From Streptomyces gossypii (GTDB taxonomy: Bacteria; Actinomycetota; Actinomycetes; Streptomycetales; Streptomycetaceae): 64,000 nucleotides of DNA. The stretch lies in NCBI RefSeq assembly GCF_025165795.1, contig NZ_JAJAGO010000002.1, positions 62,001 through 126,000 on the forward strand, in the 5' to 3' direction. Of this stretch, positions 43,072-50,768 are shown one piece after another. The position numbers and the translations under genes were made by a program. The notes beneath the pieces were generated by a model, which was not told the DNA's origin, made no database searches, and saw only the letters and a list, made by a program, of their open reading frames with translations. Every line of letters begins with the position of its first letter. Position 1 is the first letter of the stretch.

Positions 43072-43968
43072 ATGAACGATGCCGTGCGGGAAGCCGCCTC
43101 CGCCTTCATGACCACCCACGCCCGACTCCTGGACCGTCGCCGCTTCGAACTGCTGTGGGGACGCGTCGAGCCCGCCTCCGTCATCGCGGCCCTGGACGCC
43201 TACCGCAACCCCGACGGCGGCTACGGCTGGGCACTGGAGCCGGACCTGCGGGCTCGCGGCAGCCAGCCGGTCGCCGCGCTGCACGCCTTCGAGCCGCTGG
43301 AGGAGTGCGGCCCGACGGCCTTCCCGCAGGCGGCCGAGCTGTGCGACTGGCTGGAAACCGTCACTCGTCAGGACGGCGGCGTGCCGTTCGCGCTGCCGGT
43401 GGAGGGCTCCGACGCGGCGGGAACGGCGCCGTTCTGGGCGGCGGCCGATCCCGGTACCGCCTCGCTCCAGATGACCTCCCAACTGGCCGCCATCGCCCAC
43501 CGCGTAGCCGGTCACGACCCGGCCGTACGGGAGCACCCGTGGCTGGCGAGGTCCAGCGGCTACTGCCGCCGGGAGATCGCCGCGCTGACCGCACCGCCGC
43601 ACGCCATCGCGTTCCGCTTCATCCTGGACTTCCTGGACACCGTCCACGACGTCTACGCCTGGGCACCGGGCGAACTGGCCCGGCTCGCCGCGTTCCTGCC
43701 GGCGGACGGCACGATGCCCGTCGAAGGCGGCGCGGAGGGCGAGGCGATGCGCTTGCTGGACTTCTCCCCGCGCCCCGGCCGCCCGCTGCGGAGGCTGCTG
43801 TCCGCCGACGCGGTGGAAGCCGAGCTGGACCAGCTGGCGGCCGGTCAAGGGGACGACGGGGGCTGGACCATCGACTTCCTCGCCCGCTCCCCCGCCGCCG
43901 CGCTGGAGTGGCGCGGCTACACCACCGTCCACGCGCTGGCGGTCCTGCGCGCCCACGGGCGCGTGTAG
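43072..43968 (+). CDS. Alpha/alpha-toroid (terpene-cyclase-like) protein of unknown function
   Basis: The 298-residue helical protein has QW-like repeats: ALDAYRNPDGGYGWALEPD, VTRQDGGVPFALP, GQGDDGGWTIDFLARSPAAALEWRGYTTVHALAVLR. These resemble prenyltransferase/squalene-cyclase barrels, but no DDxxD or DxDD catalytic motif is visible, so an enzyme activity cannot be claimed. Stand-alone gene. Confidence 0.7.
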   Translation: MNDAVREAASAFMTTHARLLDRRRFELLWGRVEPASVIAALDAYRNPDGGYGWALEPDLRARGSQPVAALHAFEPLEECGPTAFPQAAELCDWLETVTRQDGGVPFALPVEGSDAAGTAPFWAAADPGTASLQMTSQLAAIAHRVAGHDPAVREHPWLARSSGYCRREIAALTAPPHAIAFRFILDFLDTVHDVYAWAPGELARLAAFLPADGTMPVEGGAEGEAMRLLDFSPRPGRPLRRLLSADAVEAELDQLAAGQGDDGGWTIDFLARSPAAALEWRGYTTVHALAVLRAHGRV

Positions 43969-44007
43969 GGCGGCCTCTTCCTCGGCCACCGGCGAGGGGG
44001 CAGACGT

Positions 44008-44193
44008 ATGGCCAGGAGCGTGGTTCCCGGAGCAGGCGGACGGGGCGGACGCCGGGCGGTGACGGAAGCGCGCGGGCGCGGGCATGAAGTCACCGCCGTG
44101 GTGCGCGATCCCGCCCGGCCCCCCGATCTCGCGGACGGCGGGGGAGGGGGAGCGGGCGCGTCCTGGCGGGCGACGTCACCTGATCGTCGTGGG
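44008..44193 (+). pseudogene. Frameshifted, truncated NAD(P)H-binding oxidoreductase
   Basis: The first frame reads a degenerate NmrA/SDR start (PGAGGRGGRRAVTEARGRGHEVTAVVRDPARPPDL), in which GATGxxGR has decayed to GAGGRGG. The homology then continues in another frame as VLAGDVT (about 44160-44185), the conserved strand after the first Rossmann half. The remainder of the gene, about 150 residues, is missing. It ends just before the azlD stop. Confidence 0.7.
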
Positions 44194-44200
44194 TCCCGCG

Positions 44201-44527
44201 CTACCGGACGCCCAGCAGCCGCAGGAGCGCGGTCGTCGCGGCGGCTGCCAGGACGACGACGATGAACGGCAGCCGCCGCCAGGCCAGTACCCCGCCCACG
44301 GCCACCCCGGCCGGGCGGGCGTACCCGGCGAGCTCGTGCCCCTCGTACAGCGCGGTGGTGGCAATGACGGCGGCGAGGAGTACGAGGGCGGACATCGTCA
44401 TCAGCTGCTCCGTGCGTTCCGGGACGCTGACCCGGTCCCGCAGCAGCGGACCGGCGAACCGGAACGCGAACGTCCCCGCTGCCAGGACCAGCACGGCGAT
44501 GACCAGTACGACAGTGCTCCCGTTCAT
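44201..44527 (-). CDS. azlD: AzlD-type branched-chain amino acid exporter subunit
   Basis: The 108-residue protein has four hydrophobic segments, with TFAFRFAGPLLRDR near the first, typical of AzlD. It forms the small subunit with AzlC for export of branched-chain amino acids or analogues. Its ATG overlaps the azlC stop as ATGA. Confidence 0.9.
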   Translation of the reverse strand: MNGSTVVLVIAVLVLAAGTFAFRFAGPLLRDRVSVPERTEQLMTMSALVLLAAVIATTALYEGHELAGYARPAGVAVGGVLAWRRLPFIVVVLAAAATTALLRLLGVR

Positions 44528-45306
44528 CGGGCCTCCTCCTTGGGCTCTTCCCGCTCTTCCCGCTCTTCCCGCTCCTCCCGCTCCTCCCGTTCCTCTGGCT
44601 CCTCCCGCACGCCCGCCTTCCGCACGCCCGCGCCGGGCCGCCGTACGAGTCCGATCAGTGCGAGGAGCGCCAGCAGTACGGGCAGCCCGGCGGGCAGGAA
44701 GGGTGTGGCCACGAGCGCGATCGCGGCCCCGGCAAGCGCCGTGCCCCCGCTCCGCGCGTCCCGCAGCTGGGGGAGCACCAGGGCCAGCAGCACCGCCGGG
44801 AACATCGCGTCCAGGCCGAAGGAGTCGGTGTCTCCGATCACCGTGCCGAGCAGCGCGCCCGCGAGGGCACCCAGCGGCCAGCAGATCAGGATGCCCAGGC
44901 CGCACGCCCAGAACGCCGCCCGGCTGCGCTCCGCGTCCCGCTGGCCGAGCGCGAAGACGAGCGACTCGTCGTTGAGCACATGGCTGCCGAGAACCCGCCG
45001 CCAACCGCGCCCGACCACTTCGCTGACCGCCAGTCCGAACGGCAGGTGCCGCGCGTTGACCAGCAGCCCCGCCACGGTGGCCGCGACCGGGCTGCCGCCC
45101 GCCGCCACGATCCCGATGAAGAGGATCTCGGAGGCTCCGGCCAGCACGAGCACGGCCAGCAGCACGGGCAGCCAGACGCCGAACCCCATCCCGACGCTGA
45201 TCGCGCCGTACGACATGGCGACGACACCGTCGGCCAGGCATACGAGCGTGATGTTCCTTCGCAGAGCGGGATCCAGAGCGCGAAGGGTTCGCCATATCGA
45301 ACGCAT
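44524..45306 (-). CDS. azlC: AzlC-type branched-chain amino acid exporter large subunit
   Basis: The 260-residue protein has five to seven membrane helices with VNARHLPFGLAVSE and NDESLVFALGQR, the AzlC signatures. The C-terminal tail is a charged Glu/Arg repeat (EEREEREE...) encoded by 9-base repeats. ATG 45306 is preferred, with another ATG at 45342 possible; the latter would place the operator-like repeat inside the gene. Divergent from an XRE-cupin regulator that probably controls it. Confidence 0.9.
   Translation of the reverse strand: MRSIWRTLRALDPALRRNITLVCLADGVVAMSYGAISVGMGFGVWLPVLLAVLVLAGASEILFIGIVAAGGSPVAATVAGLLVNARHLPFGLAVSEVVGRGWRRVLGSHVLNDESLVFALGQRDAERSRAAFWACGLGILICWPLGALAGALLGTVIGDTDSFGLDAMFPAVLLALVLPQLRDARSGGTALAGAAIALVATPFLPAGLPVLLALLALIGLVRRPGAGVRKAGVREEPEEREEREEREEREEREEPKEEAR
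44545..44607. repeat. Seven 9-base tandem repeats in the azlC 3' end
   Basis: CTCTTCCCG (three copies) and CTCCTCCCG variants run without gaps from 44545 to 44607. They encode a Glu-Glu-Arg tail on the minus strand. The unit is a multiple of three, so variation in number stays in frame. Confidence 0.9.
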
Positions 45307-45331
45307 GCCTTCTAGACTGAACGAAAGAAGC

Positions 45332-45351
45332 GCGTTCGACAAGACGAACGC
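45332..45351. promoter_or_regulatory. Operator candidate between azlC and XRE-cupin gene
   Basis: GCGTTCG (45332-45338) and CGAACGC (45345-45351) form a perfect 7-base inverted repeat with 6 bases between. Further GAACG copies lie on both sides (about 45319 and 45366). It sits in the short divergent promoter gap. Confidence 0.65.
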
Positions 45352-45381
45352 ACCGACTGATATGACGAACGGAGGGTGCCC

Positions 45382-45966
45382 ATGGCCCCGGAGACCGGTG
45401 AAGAACCCGCCCGCCGCAACGGTGCCCCGCTCGCCGCCATCGCCGCGTCCCTCCAGCTGGAGCGCCGTCGCGCCGGACTGTCACTCGCCGAGGTGGCGCG
45501 GCGCGCGGGCATCGCGAAGTCGACCCTCTCCCAGCTGGAATCCGGCTCCGGCAACCCGAGCGTCGAGACGCTGTGGGCGCTCAGCGTGACGCTCAGCGTG
45601 CCCTTCGCGCGGCTGGTCGAGCCGCCGCGCCCGGCGGTGCAGGTGATCCGCGCAGGGGAGGGCCCAGCCTTAGCCTCCGAGCGCTCCGACTACCTGGCCA
45701 CCGTGCTCTCCACCGCACCGCCGAACACCCGCCGGGACCTCTACCGCGTCGTCGCCGAGCCCGGCACCCCACGCGAGTCCGAACCGCACATGCCCGGCGT
45801 CGTCGAACACGTCGTCCTCAGCACCGGCCGCGCCCTCGTCGGGCTCATCACCGACCCCGTCGAACTCCACCCGGGCGACTACACCTCCTACCCCGGCGAC
45901 CTCCCGCACCTCTTCAAGGCGCTGGAGCCCCACACGGTCGCGATCCTCGTCTCCGAGCACGTCTGA
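45382..45966 (+). CDS. XRE-cupin transcriptional regulator with a TTA codon
   Basis: The 194-residue protein has an HTH_3 domain (LQLERRRAGLSLAEVARRAGIAKSTLSQLESGSGNPSVETLWALSVTLSVPF) and a C-terminal cupin (VVEHVVLSTGRALVG...LHPGDYTSYPGDLPHLFKAL) that binds a small ligand. ATG 45382 follows GGAGGG by 5 bases. Codon 97 (45670-45672) is TTA. It probably represses azlCD and responds to an amino-acid-like effector. Confidence 0.92.
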   Translation: MAPETGEEPARRNGAPLAAIAASLQLERRRAGLSLAEVARRAGIAKSTLSQLESGSGNPSVETLWALSVTLSVPFARLVEPPRPAVQVIRAGEGPALASERSDYLATVLSTAPPNTRRDLYRVVAEPGTPRESEPHMPGVVEHVVLSTGRALVGLITDPVELHPGDYTSYPGDLPHLFKALEPHTVAILVSEHV

Positions 45967-46049
45967 GCGGGTTGGGTTCTGCCGCCCGGAAGCGCCGTGG
46001 CATCCCCGACCGCCACGGCGCTCCCGCCCCCGTTCCCCCTGCGCCCGCG

Positions 46050-46340
46050 CTACGGCGCGGTCACCAGCCTCCGTATGGTCATCGGTTCGGCGAGCGTGCG
46101 GTCCAGCACCGCCCGTACATGCTGGAAATGCGGCGTCGTGAAGTGTTCGGCGAGTGCTTCCGGACCGGTCCACTCCTCGATGACCGCCATGCGGGCCGGG
46201 TGGTTGGGATCGGCGTAGGGCCGGTACGAGAGGCAGCCGGGCTCCTCCAGCGACGGTTCGATCATCGCCTCCAGGGCGGTGCGGATGCGATCCTCCTGGC
46301 CCGGTGCGGCCAGGCAGTGGGCGATCACGGTAAGAGTCAT
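46050..46340 (-). CDS. Antibiotic biosynthesis monooxygenase-fold (YgiN-like) protein
   Basis: The 96-residue ferredoxin-like ABM domain has MTLTVIAHCLAAPGQEDRIRTALEAMIEPSLEEPGCLSYRPY and later VIEEWTGPEALAEHFTTPHF, as in YgiN-type quinol monooxygenases. ATG 46340 gives the normal length. It is convergent with the XRE-cupin gene. Confidence 0.85.
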   Translation of the reverse strand: MTLTVIAHCLAAPGQEDRIRTALEAMIEPSLEEPGCLSYRPYADPNHPARMAVIEEWTGPEALAEHFTTPHFQHVRAVLDRTLAEPMTIRRLVTAP

Positions 46341-46499
46341 GCGGGCGGCGCTCCTCGTCTGCGGCAGGTGGCACCGCCTACCCTGTCCACCCGGCGGCCC
46401 ACGGCCCAGAGCCCGCCGACGCCTGGGCTGCCGCTGCCTGGGCATGGCCTGACCAGGCTGAGGCCCCCACGGCTCGCCCGTGCGGTGGATACTCCTCCT

Positions 46500-47483
46500 A
46501 TGGCACTGGACCGGCGCACCGAACTGGGTGAGTTCCTCAGATCACGGCGGGCCCGGCTGCGGCCCGAGGAACTGGGGCTTCCGCACTACGGCGGCCGCCG
46601 CCGCGTCCCCGGCCTGCGCCGGGAGGAACTGGCGCAGCTGGCGGGAGTGAGCGTGGACCACTACGTGCGGCTGGAGCAGGGCCGCACCCTGCACTTCTCC
46701 GAAGCCGTACTGGACGCGGTTTCCCGCGCGCTGCGCCTGGACGCGGTCGAACGGGACCACCTCTACCGGCTCGCCCGCCCCTGGCCCGCGCCCGAGACCA
46801 CCGCACCCTCCGCCACGCCACCACCGCCCGCACCACAGCAGGCCCCGCCGCAGCAAACACCGGCCCGGCAGACGCAACCCCAGCAGGTGCGGCCGGGACT
46901 GCGGCGGCTGCTGGACTCCGCAGCCGACGTACCGGCGTACATCGTCGGCCGGAACACCGACGTCCTCGCCTGGAACCGCCTGGCGGCCGCCCTGATCACG
47001 GACTTCGGCGCGCTGCCGCCGGAGGGACGCAACCTCGCCCGCCTGGTCTTCCTGGACGAGGGCATGCGCAGCCTGTACGCCGACTGGCGCGGCAAGGCGA
47101 GCGACGTCGCCGCCTACCTGCGCCTGGACGCGACCCGTCACCCCGACGACCCGCACACCACCGGCCTGCTGGACGAACTGAGCACGCACAGCCCTGAGTT
47201 CCGCGAGGCCTGGGCGCAGCACCGGCTCAAGGACAAGACCCACGGGCGGTACGTCTACCGGCATCCGGTCGTCGGCGAACTGGACCTCGGCTTCGAGACC
47301 CTGCGCCTCCCGGACGACCCGGACCAGGCCCTGATCGCCCACACGGTCGAGGAGAACTCCCCGTCCGAGACGGCCCTGCGCGTCCTGTCGGCCTGGGCCC
47401 AGGAATCGCTGCCGGTCACCGCGAACAGTGCAGCCTCAGCCCTCCCAGCCTCAGCCCTCCCAACCTCGGCCGCCCTCCCGTAG
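46500..47483 (+). CDS. XRE-family regulator with MmyB-like ligand domain
   Basis: The 327-residue protein has an HTH (LGEFLRSRRARLRPEELGL...RVPGLRREELAQLAGVSVDHYVRLEQGR) and a C-terminal MmyB-like PAS domain (VPAYIVGRNTDVLAWNRLAAALI...YRHPVVGELDLGFETL) known to bind fatty-acid-like ligands. The insert between them is Pro/Gln-rich. GATACT ends about 9 bases before the ATG with no ribosome site, so the message may be leaderless. Its 3' end overlaps the convergent next gene by 33 bases. Confidence 0.9.
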   Translation: MALDRRTELGEFLRSRRARLRPEELGLPHYGGRRRVPGLRREELAQLAGVSVDHYVRLEQGRTLHFSEAVLDAVSRALRLDAVERDHLYRLARPWPAPETTAPSATPPPPAPQQAPPQQTPARQTQPQQVRPGLRRLLDSAADVPAYIVGRNTDVLAWNRLAAALITDFGALPPEGRNLARLVFLDEGMRSLYADWRGKASDVAAYLRLDATRHPDDPHTTGLLDELSTHSPEFREAWAQHRLKDKTHGRYVYRHPVVGELDLGFETLRLPDDPDQALIAHTVEENSPSETALRVLSAWAQESLPVTANSAASALPASALPTSAALP

Positions 47484-48191
47484 GGCCCGGCCCCACACCC
47501 GGCGGAACTCCCCGCACGCGATCACATCCGCCGTGAACTCCTCCTGCGCCCTGACCTCCTCGATGGACCCGACGGGTATCTCACCGAGCCCGGCCCCGCC
47601 GTACGCCCCGTACTGATCGGCCCAGGCGAGGCGCCCGTCCCGGAACTCCTCGACCTTGCGGGCCTCGTAGCCGTCCGGACCGATCTCGCTGTAGAGGACC
47701 GTGGGCTCGTCCTCGAAGTCGTGATGCCACCGGACCTTCCAGCACTCCATGATCAACTCATGTGAGGCCGCCGCCGGATCGGCGAGCGTCGCCAGCAGGT
47801 GGTCCAGATACCGGCGGGACCGCCGCGACCAGTCGTCGCACGGAGTCTTCGCGAGCAGCCGTACGGGCCACAGCAACTCCGGGTCCGGGCAGCTCGTCTC
47901 CACCAGCGCGACCAGCGCGGTCAGTTGGCCCTCCCGGCACTCCGCGTCCTTCTCGTCCAGGACGGCGAGGGCCGCGTTCATGGCGAGCAGCTGAGCGTCC
48001 CGCGCGGAGAACGACGCGGCGGCGTCCCTCACCTCGTCACAGGCGGCCACCCGCTCCTGCGGGTCGGGTGACACCAGCCTCCCGACACGCCTCAACACCT
48101 CCATGCGACCCCGGTACGCATCCTCCGTGACGCTCTCCGTGACGCCGTCCGTCATCCCGTCCGCCATCCCGTCCCCCACCGGCTCCACCAC
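47451..48191 (-). CDS. DUF6881-domain protein
   Basis: The 246-residue protein has an N-terminal helical part (about 30-140) and a C-terminal domain ECWKVRWHHDFEDEPTVLYSEIGPDGYEARKVEEFRDGRLAWAD, which recalls DUF6881, a family found near polymorphic-toxin immunity genes. The start is uncertain because the first 30 residues are a Met/Asp/Thr repeat (GDGMADGMTDGVTES) with several possible starts. A toxin partner is not adjacent. Confidence 0.7.
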   Translation of the reverse strand: MVEPVGDGMADGMTDGVTESVTEDAYRGRMEVLRRVGRLVSPDPQERVAACDEVRDAAASFSARDAQLLAMNAALAVLDEKDAECREGQLTALVALVETSCPDPELLWPVRLLAKTPCDDWSRRSRRYLDHLLATLADPAAASHELIMECWKVRWHHDFEDEPTVLYSEIGPDGYEARKVEEFRDGRLAWADQYGAYGGAGLGEIPVGSIEEVRAQEEFTADVIACGEFRRVWGRALREGGRGWEG

Positions 48192-48378
48192 CCCGTCCGC
48201 GCCTCACCGTGCCTGCCTGTACCTGACCGTGGCTGCCTGTGCCCGACCGCGAACGGACCGTACCGCCGTGGGCGCCACCTGCGCCACGGAAAAGGGACGG
48301 GCACGCCCCACTCATCGCCTGACACGATGGCGCGGGGGAGGCGCCCCCACGCCACACCGCCCCGAAAGGCCGATCCCG

Positions 48379-49182
48379 ATGCTGCCCGTCGAAACCTTCA
48401 TCCAGCTGGGCGACCGCCGCTTCGCCTACCGCGACTTCGGCGGCCCCGGCCCGCCCGTACTCGCCCTGCACGGCCACTTCGGCCGGAGCCGGATCTTCGC
48501 ACCGCTGGCCACCGCGCTGGACGGGCACTACCGCGTCGTCGCGCTCGACCTGCGGGGCCACGGACTCTCCGACCACGGCGGCGACTTCACCCCCGAGGCG
48601 TACGTCCGCGACGCCGCCGAGCTGCTGCGCACGCTCGACCTGGCACCAGCCGCCGTCCTCGGGCACTCCATGGGCGGCGCGATCGCCTACCTGCTCGCCG
48701 CACACCACCCCGAGCTGGTCTCCGCCCTCCTCGTGGCCGACATGACCGTCCTCAACGTCGAACCCGAGACGTATCCCGTGCTCGACGTCTCCCGCTGGCC
48801 CCGCCGTACGGCCACCCGCGAGGAACTGGCCGCCGCCATCGAGGCGCACGGCATCCCGGACGCGGGCTACTTCATGGAGAGCGCCGCCGAGTTCGCCGAC
48901 GGCTGGGGTCTCCTCTTCGACACCGACGAGATGATGGCCTCGCAACGGGCCCTGACCGGCGACTTCTCCGCCGCCTGGGCCGCCTCCTCACAGCCCGCGC
49001 TGCTGCTGCGCGGCGCCGACAGCTTCCTCCTCACCCCCGGCACGGCCCGCCGCATGGCGGACGACCGCGCGCACACCGAGCTCGTCGAAATCCCCCGTTC
49101 CGGCCACTGGCTCTACGCGGACGCCCCCACCGCCTTCGCCCAAGCCGTCCGCACCTTCCTCGATCGCACCCACGGCTCCTAA
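48379..49182 (+). CDS. Alpha/beta hydrolase
   Basis: The 267-residue protein has VLALHGHFGRSRIF (oxyanion hole), the nucleophile in GHSMGGA, and a C-terminal SGHWLYADAP (catalytic His). Asp in LLRGADSFLL completes the triad. The substrate is unknown. ATG 48379 gives the family length. Confidence 0.9.
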   Translation: MLPVETFIQLGDRRFAYRDFGGPGPPVLALHGHFGRSRIFAPLATALDGHYRVVALDLRGHGLSDHGGDFTPEAYVRDAAELLRTLDLAPAAVLGHSMGGAIAYLLAAHHPELVSALLVADMTVLNVEPETYPVLDVSRWPRRTATREELAAAIEAHGIPDAGYFMESAAEFADGWGLLFDTDEMMASQRALTGDFSAAWAASSQPALLLRGADSFLLTPGTARRMADDRAHTELVEIPRSGHWLYADAPTAFAQAVRTFLDRTHGS

Positions 49183-49189
49183 GGCCTGT

Positions 49190-49216
49190 CGTGTGGATGC
49201 TTGACGCCGCCACACG
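49190..49216. terminator. Short hairpin between convergent genes
   Basis: CGTGTGG (49190-49196) pairs with CCACACG (49210-49216) around a 13-base loop, between the tail-to-tail hydrolase and MarR genes. It is weak compared with the other hairpins in the window. Confidence 0.4.
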
Positions 49217-49220
49217 GACC

Positions 49221-49670
49221 TCACACCGCGTCGCGCCCCTCCATCAGGTCGGCCTCGACGTTGGCCGCCATCACCGAGAGCACGCGGACGGTCTCGCCGT
49301 ACTGCTCGGCGCTCAACCCGGCGGTCACGGCGGCACGCATCCGCCCGATCCGTACCTCGGCCTCCGCATGGGCGGCACGTCCGCTGCCGGTCAGGGTGAG
49401 CGCCTCCCCCGCGCCACCGTCGAAGTCCACCCAACCCCGCGCCCGCAGCCCTTCGTCCCCCTCCAGCACCTCTTCGAGGTCCACCTCGCCCTCCGCCCAG
49501 AAAGGCGCGAGCGCCTGCCGGAGGTCATCGCGGGTACGCGGGCCGCCGTCGAGGCTGTGCAGCACCTGCCAGTCGCGGCGGCCCAGCCCGAGGTCCGCGA
49601 GGGTGACGTCGAACTGCTTCTCCAGCAGGCCGTGAAGATGCTTGAGCCAGTACCCGATCGGCTTGGACAT
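49221..49670 (-). CDS. MarR-family regulator
   Basis: The 149-residue winged-helix protein has the order LLEKQFDVTLADLGLGRRDWQVLHSL, RTRDDLRQALAPFW...LRARGWVDF (recognition helix and wing) and a C-terminal dimer helix. GGGAGGGACGGAC precedes ATG 49670. The target is not evident; it may control itself. Confidence 0.85.
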   Translation of the reverse strand: MSKPIGYWLKHLHGLLEKQFDVTLADLGLGRRDWQVLHSLDGGPRTRDDLRQALAPFWAEGEVDLEEVLEGDEGLRARGWVDFDGGAGEALTLTGSGRAAHAEAEVRIGRMRAAVTAGLSAEQYGETVRVLSVMAANVEADLMEGRDAV

Positions 49671-49692
49671 GTCCGTCCCTCCCACTCCCATT

Positions 49693-49752
49693 CCCACTTA
49701 CGCTTCCACTCCCACTTACGCTTCCACTCCCACTCCCACTTACGCTTCCACT
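49693..49752. repeat. 18-base tandem repeats upstream of the marR-like gene
   Basis: CCCACTTACGCTTCCACT occurs exactly at 49693-49710, 49711-49728 and 49735-49752, with a 6-base CCCACT unit between copies two and three and related CCCACT bits just before. It begins about 22 bases upstream of the gene start, in its promoter/leader zone. Confidence 0.9.
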
Positions 49753-49912
49753 CCCGCGCCCCTCACGGAACACGCGGCGCCGCACCGATCATGTGCTCCC
49801 GCCCCCGCTCACCGGGCGGAGCCGCTCGCTGACCGGACCGGTCGACGGAAAGAACGGTTCCACCGCCGTTCCACGTCCAAAGCGTCGACCGATGAAGATC
49901 ACCATCACCCCG

Positions 49913-50620
49913 CTACCGCGCCCGGTCCAGCTGCGCCTGGAGCCCGTCGAGCAGGTAGTCCAGGCCGGTGGCGAAGCTGCCGTCCCAGTCGTCGTCGTAG
50001 AGGTAGCCCCGGGCGGCCAGGGTCGGGTAACGGTCGCGGTTGCCCTGCAACTGTTCCTGGCCCAACCGGCGTTCCTCCGGGGTGATGTGCAGGGCCGTCT
50101 CGGACGCCGCCGAACCCATCACGTGGTTGTAGAGCGCCCAGGTCGCCGCGGAGAGGCCCTTGCCGGTGAATCCGGCGCGCACCAGCGTGGCCTGCAGGGC
50201 CTCCATCCCGGCCAGGAAGTGGGGGCCGATCGTCGGCCGCCGCCGTGCCGGGACGGCGGCGGCCCAGGGGTGCCGCAGCAGCGCGGCCCGCCAGACGGAG
50301 AGCACCGCGCAGGCGTCTTCGCGCCAGTGGGACGGCTCTCCCGCCACCGGGGGCACCTCACCGAAGATCGCGTCGACGGCGAGATCGATCACGTCGTCCT
50401 TCGTTTCGACGTGCCAGTAGAGCGACGGGGCGACGATGGCGAGCCGCTCGGCGAGCCGCCGCATGGTGAGCCGCTCGATCCCCTCCTCGTCGAGGAGTGC
50501 CACGGCCGCCTCGACGATGCGCTCACGCGTCAGCGGTGGCTCGCCACTCCGCGAGGTCCGGCGCGACCGCAGCCAGACGCTCCGTACACCGCCGGCACTC
50601 GCTCTGCCCTCGCTGCCCAT
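49913..50620 (-). CDS. TetR-family regulator of an efflux pump
   Basis: The 235-residue protein has the HTH LTRERIVEAAVALLDEEGIERLTMRRLAERLAIVAPSLYWHVETKDDVIDLAVD and a TetR_C-like ligand domain, closest in style to tetracycline-repressor relatives. It is divergent from a DHA2 efflux gene across a 25-base palindrome, the classic TetR-efflux arrangement. ATG 50620 or GTG 50623. Confidence 0.92.
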   Translation of the reverse strand: MGSEGRASAGGVRSVWLRSRRTSRSGEPPLTRERIVEAAVALLDEEGIERLTMRRLAERLAIVAPSLYWHVETKDDVIDLAVDAIFGEVPPVAGEPSHWREDACAVLSVWRAALLRHPWAAAVPARRRPTIGPHFLAGMEALQATLVRAGFTGKGLSAATWALYNHVMGSAASETALHITPEERRLGQEQLQGNRDRYPTLAARGYLYDDDWDGSFATGLDYLLDGLQAQLDRAR

Positions 50621-50680
50621 CACACCCCATCCGAACTGCTGACCGTCCTGCCCGGTCGGGCCAGTGTAGTACGTTGTTCG

Positions 50681-50705
50681 GCGTCCCTAACGTCGTTAGG
50701 GACGC
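50681..50705. promoter_or_regulatory. TetR operator, perfect 12-base arms
   Basis: GCGTCCCTAACG (50681-50692) and CGTTAGGGACGC (50694-50705) surround a single central T. A partial third CGTCGTTAG copy lies at 50711-50719. It covers the promoter gap between the TetR and efflux genes. Confidence 0.85.
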
Positions 50706-50768
50706 CCATACGTCGTTAGCCAACGCCGTCGGGCAGAGACACGCAGGCGTCAGACAGGTGGCGGATCG

